Below, one piece after another: positions 56,608 through 64,000 of a DNA stretch of 64,000 bases; the stretch's first letter is position 1; every line of letters begins with the position of its first letter. Origin of the DNA: Burkholderiales bacterium (GTDB taxonomy: Bacteria > Pseudomonadota > Gammaproteobacteria > Burkholderiales > Nitrosomonadaceae); the NCBI GenBank assembly GCA_015075225.1, contig JABTUQ010000001.1, positions 310,001-374,000 of the forward strand. The letters run 5' to 3'. Under the pieces are notes generated by a model. It was not told where the DNA came from and ran no database searches. It saw only the letters and a list, made by a program, of their open reading frames with translations. Both the position numbers and the translations under genes were made by a program.

Positions 56608-58546
56608 TTATTCCTCGATTTCTTGCCAATTGCGGAGACGATAACGCCGATCACTGGCAGCCAGTGCTCCACCTAAAGCCATCAACATAACACAACCCAG
56701 CCATATCCAGTTAACAAAGGTTTGTGATAGACACGAACTATCCAGGCACCATTTTCCAACGGCTCACCCAGTGCCACATACAAATCACGCAACAGCCCGA
56801 AGTCAACTGCCGCCTCAGTCATAGGCATACCTGATGCGGTATAGGTTCTTTCTCGACTGCAACTCGCTTATTTTTACCTTCCCGGAACACCTCGATCTGT
56901 CCCTGGGATGCATTGTAATTAGGGCCGACAACCGATTTGGTTCCATTAAACTGGAAAGTGTATTCCTTGAGTGTCACGGTACTACCAACCCATCCGCACA
57001 TCTTTCTCGGTTTCATAACCATTGACCAGCGTCACACCGATGATGAACACCGCAATGCCAAATGTGCACAGTGCATACCGTAATAACCCTTGGCTGTTTT
57101 GCCAGCCTGGTAAATAACCATCTTCACCACTGTTTCGGACCGATGGCTAATGCTGACGAATATACTGGCTATGACCCAGAAAGCCAGAAGCAATCCAAAC
57201 TGACCATAGGTTCCACTCACCCATGATGAACGGCATGATCCTGCCGCAATCATACTCACCACGAATGCCCATCTCAGTAATACGGCCAGAGCTGGCAAAC
57301 TGGCTTTCCAGCGGGCGACCGGCCCCAACCCGATTAGAAAAATTGCCGGTGCCATCAGAGGCACAAAAACAGCCTCAAAATAGGGAGGGCCAACGGAAAT
57401 TTTTCCCAGATCCAGCGCATCAACCAAGAGAGGATACAGTGTGCCCAATAACACACTGCCAGCGGCTACCAGAAGCAATACATTATTAGCAAGCAATGTG
57501 GTTTCACGCGAGACAATCTCAAAATTACCACCAAGACCAACTTTTGATGCGCGCCACGCAAACAATGTCAACGAGCAACCCACAACCACCGAGAGATAAG
57601 TCAAGATAAATATTCCTCGTGCCGGATCTGTCGCAAATGCATGTACAGAAGTTAAAACACCAGAACGAACAAGAAATGTCCCCAGCAGGCTCAATGAAAA
57701 GGCTGTAATGGCCAACAAAACAGTCCAGCTTTTAAAGCTTCCCCGTTTTTCGGTCACGGCCAATGAATGTATCAGCGCAGTACCCACCAGCCAAGGCATG
57801 AATGATGCATTTTCAACCGGATCCCAGAACCACCAGCCACCCCATCCTAGTTCATAGTATGCCCACCAGCTGCCAAACATAATACCGATGGTTAGAAAAA
57901 TCCAAGCAACAACGGTCCATGGTCTGGACCACCGTGCCCAGGCCGCATCCAGTTGGCCATTAAGTAGCGCAGCAATCGCAAATGCAAAAGCAACTGAAAA
58001 ACCGACATCCCCCATGTAGAGCATGGGTGGGTGCATGACCATTCCTGGGTCCTGCAATAATGGATTAAGGTCATTTCCTTCAATTGCAGCAGGTAATAAT
58101 CTATCAAAGGGATTGGAAGTAAATAAAAGAAACATTAAAAAACCAGCACTCACCAATCCCAATACACCCAGAACACGGGCCACCATATCATCCGGCAGCT
58201 GACGGCTGAAAACACTGACTGCCACGGACCATCCAGCAAGCATGGTTACCCATAACAACAATGAACCTTCGTGAGATCCCCAGGTAGCAGCAAAGCGAAA
58301 ATGCAGCGGAAGATCGGAATTCGAATGTGAAGCCACATTCAATACAGAAAAATCATTATTTACAAACGAATAGGCAAGACAGCTAAAAGCAATGGCAACA
58401 AACACGAATTGCCCTTGTGTAACTGGGCGCGCCAATGCGATCCAAGAGGGTATACCTCGTGTTGCACCAATAATAGGTAGTGTTCCCTGGATTAAAGCTA
58501 GCAGCATTCCAAGTATGAGAGCAAAGTTACCAAGTTCAGGAATCAT
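56608..58546 (-). CDS. ccmF: Cytochrome c haem lyase subunit CcmF (several frameshifts)
   Basis: The large polytopic CcmF. The first 450 residues are intact in frame, with the haem-handling tryptophan-rich motif WGGWWFWDPVENASFMPW and conserved periplasmic histidines (LQDPGMVMHPPMLYMG, LIHSLAVTEKRGSFKSW). Then the frame breaks near 57215, 57040, 56990 and 56730. The remaining blocks (STVTLKEYTFQFNGTKSVVG, AVDFGLLRDLYVALGE, NWIWLGCVMLMALGGALAAS) lead to a stop at 56608. Repaired length is about 645, normal. The indel cluster is at the C-terminal end. Confidence 0.9.
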
Positions 58547-58587
58547 GGCTTAAAGTTATTCCTTATTAAATTACCAAATAAATATAC

Positions 58588-59037
58588 TCATTGTGTAAGC
58601 GAAGTTTTTTGTGCTTTAGCCGCTTGCTCCAAAGCACTGGCAGCTTCAGGCGGCATATAATTTTCATCGTGTTTGGCGAGTACCTCATCCGCATAAAAAA
58701 TGCCGTCATCCGCTATCTTTCCCTGTGCCACAACACCTTTCCCCTCTTTGAAAAGATCAGGAAGTATGCCTGTATAAACCACTCTAATAACTTCAGCTGT
58801 ATCGGTTATGGCAAACTTCATGGTTGTACCATCTCCTTCACGCCTCAACGAGCCTTCTTCTACCAAACCACCAATCCGGAAATTTTTTCCAATAGGCGCT
58901 TCCTTGGCTGCTACCTGACTAGGACTAAAGAAAAAAACCAGATTACTCTGAAACGCATTCAGCACCAGCACAACAGCAATTGCCAATGCGCTGACACTTA
59001 ACGCAATTACAGTTATTTTTTTATGACGCGGTTTCAT
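58588..59037 (-). CDS. ccmE: Haem chaperone CcmE
   Basis: 149 residues. An N-terminal anchor and a periplasmic beta-barrel (OB fold). The haem-attachment His is His123 in KHDENYMPP, followed by the Tyr. It carries haem from CcmABCD to CcmF. The ATG overlaps the ccmD stop. Intact. Confidence 0.97.
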   Translation of the reverse strand: MKPRHKKITVIALSVSALAIAVVLVLNAFQSNLVFFFSPSQVAAKEAPIGKNFRIGGLVEEGSLRREGDGTTMKFAITDTAEVIRVVYTGILPDLFKEGKGVVAQGKIADDGIFYADEVLAKHDENYMPPEAASALEQAAKAQKTSLTQ

Positions 59038-59216
59038 TTCTCTCCTCGCAAAATTGATTTTCTTCTTAGACCAAGATGTTTGTATAAAGTTCGTTTACGA
59101 ATACGAATCAATACAATTTCACCAATTATGCATAGCATCGCAACCAAATAAGATCCCCATACATAGAGACCATACCCTCCCATGGCAAAGAAGTCAGACA
59201 TACTTTCCCATTTCAT
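59034..59216 (-). CDS. ccmD: Haem exporter subunit CcmD
   Basis: 60 residues from the ATG at 59216; an upstream in-frame start would sit in ccmC. The typical [20 protein letters not shown] followed by one helix and a basic cytoplasmic tail ([12 protein letters not shown]). It stabilises the CcmABC complex and CcmE release. Overlaps ccmC and ccmE. Confidence 0.88.
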   Translation of the reverse strand: MKWESMSDFFAMGGYGLYVWGSYLVAMLCIIGEIVLIRIRKRTLYKHLGLRRKSILRGEK

Positions 59217-59956
59217 TCCAATACTCCTTCTTTCAACTCCGATACCCACGCTGTATGGCGCTCACGCTCCAGAATAATAAGTCGTGTTCGAATCAAGATC
59301 GTTACAATCGAATACATCCACGCTGCCAGCGCCATAATCAACATACCTGACAACATGGCAGTTGCCATTTTAGGTGATTGAACTAGGCTAACCGAAGCAC
59401 CCTGATGCAACGTATTCCACCACTGAACCGAGAAATAAATGATTGGTACGTTGACCACGCCAACCAGTGCAATAACAGCCCCAGCTTTATCTGCACGCCT
59501 TGGGTCATCAATTGCAGCCTGCAATGACATAAAACCAATATATAAAAAGAATAAAATTAACTCGGATGTCAGACGAGCGTCCCAAACCCACCATGTGCCC
59601 CACATCGGCTTACCCCACCAGGCACCTGTCCACAGAGCAAGGAACGCAAACATAGCACCAGTTGGAGCTATAGCGCTTGCCACCATGGATGAAAGCCGGG
59701 TAGTAAATGCCAGTCCTATTCCGGCCCAGAATGCCATGACAAGATATAGAAACATTGACATCCAGGCAGCTGGTACGTGAACAAAAATAATCCGATAGGC
59801 TTCACCCTGTTGAAAATCAGTCGGCGCAGAAAAGAAAGCAATGTATAAACCCACGATCAAAAAGATGATTGCCGCTATAGAAAAATAGGGAATCATCCTG
59901 CCCGCCAAGAAATAAAAACTGGCAGGAGAGGCATATTTAAACCAATTGATTGTCAT
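59213..59956 (-). CDS. ccmC: Haem-handling membrane protein CcmC
   Basis: 247 residues with six membrane helices. The WWD signature MWGTWWVWDARLTSELILFF and two conserved periplasmic histidines (FVHVPAAW and WWNTLHQGAS) are visible. It attaches haem to CcmE. Intact. Confidence 0.96.
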   Translation of the reverse strand: MTINWFKYASPASFYFLAGRMIPYFSIAAIIFLIVGLYIAFFSAPTDFQQGEAYRIIFVHVPAAWMSMFLYLVMAFWAGIGLAFTTRLSSMVASAIAPTGAMFAFLALWTGAWWGKPMWGTWWVWDARLTSELILFFLYIGFMSLQAAIDDPRRADKAGAVIALVGVVNVPIIYFSVQWWNTLHQGASVSLVQSPKMATAMLSGMLIMALAAWMYSIVTILIRTRLIILERERHTAWVSELKEGVLE

Positions 59957-60057
59957 ATTCTGAATGATCTCTCTGAATTAACTCGGCAAATGAAACTACC
60001 TGTATTTATTCTGCCAGGGGTACATCCTGGCTTATTATTTCCTGTTATATTTTTTGT

Positions 60058-60717
60058 TTATCCCATGGAAATGCGGAGTGACGCAGCAGTTGCCCAAGGT
60101 GAAAAAACGATAGATACCAGTAAAAAAGCACCTAGTATTGAAAAATGTGCTCCAGATCCCATTCCTGCTGTACTCGCCTCGACAGCACCCGCCCCAAAAA
60201 TCAACACGGGAATATAGAGAGGCAAAACCAGTATCGATATCAGCACCCCCCCTCCTCTTAACCCCAGTGTTAACGCAGCACCAATAGCGCCGATCAGGCT
60301 GAGTACTGGCGTTCCCAGCAACAAGGAAAGTGTCAACACTTTCAGCGCTTCCATTGGAAGATCGTATTGGATACCCAATACAGGTGCCATCAAAACAAGT
60401 GGAACTCCGGTAACCAGCCAATGGGATATTGTTTTTCCCGTTACCAAAGCTGGTAGTGAGACTGGAGAAAGCAACATCTGCTCCAAAGTACCATCCGCAT
60501 AATCACTGGAAAATATCCGGCCTAGTGACAACATCGATGCCAGCAGAGCTGCAACCCATAACACACCAGATGCCATTACCCGCAACAAACTTGCCTCAGG
60601 CCCAACTCCCAGCGGAAAAAGACTAACAACTCTGATAAAAAAGAACAGTGTTGTCAGCACATCAGAACGCCGGCGCATCGCCAGCAATAAATCCCGTTTA
60701 ATTATCCACCAGATCAT
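60058..60717 (-). CDS. ccmB: Haem ABC exporter permease CcmB
   Basis: 219 residues with about six helices; start MIWWIIKRDLLLAMRRRSD. Family block LSPVSLPALVTGKTISHWLV and a glycine-rich C-terminal membrane region (GLRGGGVLISILVLPLYIPV). It partners CcmA. Six bases downstream of ccmA; 100 bases before ccmC. Intact. Confidence 0.95.
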   Translation of the reverse strand: MIWWIIKRDLLLAMRRRSDVLTTLFFFIRVVSLFPLGVGPEASLLRVMASGVLWVAALLASMLSLGRIFSSDYADGTLEQMLLSPVSLPALVTGKTISHWLVTGVPLVLMAPVLGIQYDLPMEALKVLTLSLLLGTPVLSLIGAIGAALTLGLRGGGVLISILVLPLYIPVLIFGAGAVEASTAGMGSGAHFSILGAFLLVSIVFSPWATAASLRISMG

Positions 60718-60723
60718 ATTAAA

Positions 60724-61338
60724 TCAGGACAAAGTTAGGTGATGAACAGCAGCAGCAGTCATCACAATCTCTTGGTGGGTGGTCATAACGACCATGCCTC
60801 CTTTTGACAGGCTGTGCTCCAATATTCTCTTTATTAACTCCACGGCTGCAACATCCAATGCGGTCAGGGGTTCATCCAGGATCCACAACCTGGATCGAAC
60901 CACCAGCAAGCGGGCCAAGGCAACCCTTCTGCGTTGTCCCTGTGATAACACTTTGGCTGGCAACATTTCACGACCGCCCAACCCAATTTGTCCCAGTGCA
61001 TCCATTGCCTGATCTTCACTAATTTCACAATCAGCCAAAGCACAGGATATGCGTAAATTCTCAATTGCAGTCAGATCATCCTTGATGCCGCCCAGATGAC
61101 CCAAATAGGTCATTGTGCGACGGTATTCGCCATCCAATTCACGGATATTTGTCCCATTCCAGCAAATTTCACCGCCATCCGGCGATGACAATCCGCATAA
61201 CAACCTGAGTAAACTGGTCTTGCCACTCCCATTGGGGCCACCCACAAACATCAACTCACCGGGATTCACTGAAAAAGACACGTCACTGAAGAGCCTGTGT
61301 TCGCCCCGTATACATTCCAGATTCTTGGCTGTCAGCAT
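60724..61338 (-). CDS. ccmA: Haem ABC exporter ATPase CcmA
   Basis: 204 residues. Walker A GPNGSGKTSLLRLLCG, signature LSQGQRRRVALARLL, Walker B LWILDEPLTALD and the switch His in VVMTTHQEI. The ATPase releases holo-CcmE from CcmC/D. First gene of the ccmABCDEFGHI operon, which reads minus. A promoter should lie in the 90 bases between this start and the truB stop. Confidence 0.96.
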   Translation of the reverse strand: MLTAKNLECIRGEHRLFSDVSFSVNPGELMFVGGPNGSGKTSLLRLLCGLSSPDGGEICWNGTNIRELDGEYRRTMTYLGHLGGIKDDLTAIENLRISCALADCEISEDQAMDALGQIGLGGREMLPAKVLSQGQRRRVALARLLVVRSRLWILDEPLTALDVAAVELIKRILEHSLSKGGMVVMTTHQEIVMTAAAVHHLTLS

Positions 61339-61432
61339 CGCAATCAGTGATTATGAAAACAGGGGATTATAGCGTATTGCCGTTCTCTTGGTATCTCTGC
61401 CAGTCTACCGACAATAAAAATCTCTTCGGAAT

Positions 61433-62419
61433 TTACCGCAGATCAGACGAATTGCTTGCGGCACTCATGGTTACTTCATGTAGCACAATCATCCGTTTAG
61501 GCATGATAATTCCGGAATCGACCCACTCGCCAAGACCGAGAAAAATATTCCGGCTATCATACATCCTGATTTTGGTATTAGTCGGAAAGCCGTAATGAGT
61601 CATGTTTTTCCTGATTGTTTGCCCTTGTCGCAAACACAATGTCTCACCATCATCAAATGTCATGGAGGGAATATCATTCAAAAGACTGTCCGTCGGACGT
61701 AAAAACGCATGACGGCTCGCGGGGAGTTCGGATTCAATCTGATCCAGGTTAAAAGCCTGTGAAAGATCAAAATGACCCACACCGGTACGAACAAGTGCCG
61801 TAAGGTAAGCGCCACCACAACCAAGCGCCTTACCTATATCCTCGGCGAGTGTCCGGATATAAGTACCCGAACTGCACCGAACTATAATTTTCAGTTCAGA
61901 TCCTGATAAGTTATCAAGTGACAAGGCATGAATAAAAATTTCCCGTGCTTTGCGCTCCAGCGTAATCCCTTCTCGCGCATAGCGATAAAGCGGCTTGCCA
62001 TTTTGTTTGAGTGCGCTGAACATGGGTGGAATTTGATTCGATCGGCCAAGAAAGGTTTGCAGAGTCCGAGTTACTTGCTCGTAACCAGGTGGACAAATAC
62101 CAGAATCAGCCACATGCCTGATTTCACCCTCGGCATCTCCTGTATTGCTAAGATAACCGAGCCTGAGGGAGGCCACGTAAGTCTTATCCACACTCAACAA
62201 AGCCGAAGAAAACTTGGTAGCCTCACCAAGGCAGATTGGCAACAACCCTTGTGCCATTGGATCCAGCGTACCGGTATGCCCCGCCTTGGCTGCCGATAAT
62301 AAACGTTTGCTGACCTGGAGTGCCCGATTGGACGAAATGCCGGAAGGTTTGTTGAGCAACAAAACTCCGCTGATATGAACAGATTGAGACAGAGCAGACC
62401 TTTTAACCGATTGGGTCAT
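61433..62419 (-). CDS. truB: tRNA pseudouridine-55 synthase
   Basis: 328 residues, intact. It makes the psi-55 of the T-loop. The catalytic Asp is in HTGTLDPMAQGLLP; VLLLNKPSGISSN begins the fold. A C-terminal PUA-like domain follows residue 250 (TLCLRQGQTIRKN). A downstream partner of rbfA and infB in the conserved nusA-infB-rbfA-truB block. Confidence 0.96.
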   Translation of the reverse strand: MTQSVKRSALSQSVHISGVLLLNKPSGISSNRALQVSKRLLSAAKAGHTGTLDPMAQGLLPICLGEATKFSSALLSVDKTYVASLRLGYLSNTGDAEGEIRHVADSGICPPGYEQVTRTLQTFLGRSNQIPPMFSALKQNGKPLYRYAREGITLERKAREIFIHALSLDNLSGSELKIIVRCSSGTYIRTLAEDIGKALGCGGAYLTALVRTGVGHFDLSQAFNLDQIESELPASRHAFLRPTDSLLNDIPSMTFDDGETLCLRQGQTIRKNMTHYGFPTNTKIRMYDSRNIFLGLGEWVDSGIIMPKRMIVLHEVTMSAASNSSDLR

Positions 62420-62443
62420 AAAATTGGCGCGGGATCCGGATAC

Positions 62444-62809
62444 TCAACTCCCGGGATTGAATTTACCCACGGCTTCATCAATCAGCTGGGAGAGTTTCAT
62501 ACCGCGTTCCACTGACTCATCATAAACAAACTGCAACTGCGGAATCACTCTCAATCTGATTTTTCCAGCCAGCTGGCTCCGCAAGAAACCAGCCGCGTGC
62601 TTCAACCCCTCTTCAGCAATCCGGATGTTCTCGGCGCTTCCCAACGTGGTAAAAAAAACCTTGGCATAGGCATAATCACGTGTGACCTCGACCCCGGTTA
62701 ACGTCACCATACCCACTCTCGGATCCATGATCTCATTCTGAATCAACAAGGCCAATTCCCGCTGAATCTGGTCAGCCACCCGTACAGTACGCGAAAAATC
62801 TTTGGACAT
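62444..62809 (-). CDS. rbfA: Ribosome-binding factor A
   Basis: 121 residues, KH-like single domain (VRVADQIQRELALLIQNEIM, KVFFTTLGSAENI, RVIPQLQFVYDESVERGMKL). It matures the 30S 5' end of 16S rRNA and is needed in the cold. Intact, between infB and truB. Confidence 0.95.
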   Translation of the reverse strand: MSKDFSRTVRVADQIQRELALLIQNEIMDPRVGMVTLTGVEVTRDYAYAKVFFTTLGSAENIRIAEEGLKHAAGFLRSQLAGKIRLRVIPQLQFVYDESVERGMKLSQLIDEAVGKFNPGS

Positions 62810-62864
62810 GATTACCCCCTTCTTCCCAATTCGGGAAACCGCTCATTTCATTGCATGTTCCACA

Positions 62865-64000
62865 TCACAATACACGAGCTGTTTCAACGATCTCATACGC
62901 TTCAATCTGATCGCCCTGTTGGATATCATTGTAGTTTTTCAGAGAAAGACCACATTCAAAACCAGCTTTCACTTCGCGGATATCATCCTTGAATCGCTTC
63001 AATGAATCCAGACTACCGCTATGAATGACCACACCGTCACGTAACACCCTGATCAAAGCATCACGCCTGATCAGCCCTTCCAACACATAACAACCAGCCA
63101 CAACTCCAACTTTGGATATACGATAGATTTCACGAATATCAACCAGCCCCAGGATCTTTTCTTTACGATCCGGCGACATCATTCCTGATAAAGCTTTCTT
63201 AACTTCATCAACTGCTTCATAGATGATGTTGTAATATCGTACATCCACCCCGGTAGAGGCGATCAACTTGCGCGCTCCCAGATCGGCGCGACAGTTAAAC
63301 CCGATAACGACCGCCTTGGATGCAAGAGCCAAGTTGATGTCAGATTCAATAATTGCACCCACGCCACTATGCACAATGTTGATTTTCACCTCGTCGGTTT
63401 CCAGTTTCTTTAGTGCGTATGCCAATGCCTCGCAAGACCCCTGTACATCTGCCTTGATAATCAAATTGAGCGTATTGACATCCCCTTGTTGGCCAAATGC
63501 ATCTTCCATTTTGGCTACTTGCAGCTTATCCAGCCGCACATCACGGAATTTACCCTGACGGAAAAGAGCAACTTCGCGAGCTTTGCGTTCATCATCCAGC
63601 GCTATGAATACTTCTCCGGCACCTGCAACCTCTGATAATCCCTGAATTTCAACAGGAATCGAAGTACCTGCCTCGCCGACCGATTTACCCCGTTCATCCA
63701 GCATAGCTCTGATTTTTCCGAATACTGCTCCAGTCAAGACGACATCGCCACGCCTCAGAGTACCGGATTGCACTAATACTGTTGCAACCGGACCACGCCC
63801 CTTATCCAGTCGCGACTCGATTACCACACCCTTGGCTGGTGCATCCTGAACTGCCTTTAACTCCAGCACTTCAGCCTGTAATAAAACAGCCTCCAGTAAC
63901 TCATCTATCCCTAAGCCGGTTTTTGCAGAAACACCAATGAACATGGCATCCCCTCCCCAATCTTCTGGCACAACACCATGATTGACGAGCTCCTGTTTGA
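62865..64000 (-). CDS. infB: Translation initiation factor IF-2, C-terminal part (5' end outside window)
   Basis: 378 codons are visible, from the end of the G domain ([19 protein letters not shown]) through domain II ([20 protein letters not shown]), domain III ([20 protein letters not shown]) and the fMet-tRNA-binding domain IV, ending [10 protein letters not shown]. The GTPase P-loop and N-terminal domains lie beyond the right edge. The reading frame is open to base 64000. Confidence 0.95.
   Translation of the reverse strand, partial: KQELVNHGVVPEDWGGDAMFIGVSAKTGLGIDELLEAVLLQAEVLELKAVQDAPAKGVVIESRLDKGRGPVATVLVQSGTLRRGDVVLTGAVFGKIRAMLDERGKSVGEAGTSIPVEIQGLSEVAGAGEVFIALDDERKAREVALFRQGKFRDVRLDKLQVAKMEDAFGQQGDVNTLNLIIKADVQGSCEALAYALKKLETDEVKINIVHSGVGAIIESDINLALASKAVVIGFNCRADLGARKLIASTGVDVRYYNIIYEAVDEVKKALSGMMSPDRKEKILGLVDIREIYRISKVGVVAGCYVLEGLIRRDALIRVLRDGVVIHSGSLDSLKRFKDDIREVKAGFECGLSLKNYNDIQQGDQIEAYEIVETARVL

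Overview
The window looks like a chromosomal segment of an ammonia-oxidising betaproteobacterium close to Nitrosomonas. The evidence is an sNOR-type nitric oxide reductase cluster (norS-norY-senC-orf1), a cytochrome P460-family haem protein, a complete System I cytochrome c maturation operon, betaproteobacterial gene order (leuC-ecn-leuD-leuB-asd-fimV; rlmE-ftsH-folP-glmM; infB-rbfA-truB) and an integron integrase of the kind known from N. europaea. Species was assigned from remembered protein families, not from a search.

Layout. 1-5.8 kb (minus strand): fimV (cut by the window edge), asd, leuB, leuD, an entericidin-like lipoprotein, leuC. 6.2-9.5 kb (plus): the norS-norY-senC-orf1 cluster. 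9.5-13.0 kb: a formate/nitrite-type channel followed by two decayed insertion sequences (IS1182-like and IS3-like). 13.0-22.3 kb: periplasmic phosphatase-like protein, alpha/beta hydrolase, hemF, aroC, Bax-inhibitor-1 protein, TPR lipoprotein, a cytochrome c'-beta/P460 protein, Na+/H+ antiporter. 22.3-38.4 kb: prfB (with its programmed +1 frameshift), cysG, pstS, glmM, folP, ftsH, rlmE, yhbY, two CBS proteins, two small c-type cytochromes, an ABC-F ATPase, and the selD-selU pair.

38.6-46.8 kb is the accessory region. An integron (intI plus about ten minus-facing cassettes with recognisable attC sites) lies between the amino-terminal and carboxy-terminal pieces of one large helicase-type restriction enzyme, as if the integron replaced the middle of that gene. 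Cassettes include a Tat-exported class A beta-lactamase whose position-166 residue reads Val instead of Glu, two different antibiotic-biosynthesis-monooxygenase-like proteins, a tandemly duplicated cassette, a plus-facing AT-rich cassette with two small genes, and several unknowns. 46.9-64 kb: lipase plus unknown membrane protein, an rRNA/tRNA methyltransferase, one CAT-anticodon tRNA, a dihydrolipoyl-dehydrogenase-like enzyme, mdh, bcp, the ccmABCDEFGHI operon and truB-rbfA-infB (infB cut by the right edge).

A caution applies throughout. Many conserved genes (leuC, leuD, norS, aroC, ccmF, uup, selU, two cytochromes, the BI-1 gene and others) are broken by one- or two-base indels, mostly in or beside short homopolymers. 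So many essential genes cannot plausibly be dead in one stretch, so sequencing error is the likelier cause; only the IS remnants and the helicase fragments are called as real pseudogenes. Frameshifted genes are listed as single features with the approximate shift position.
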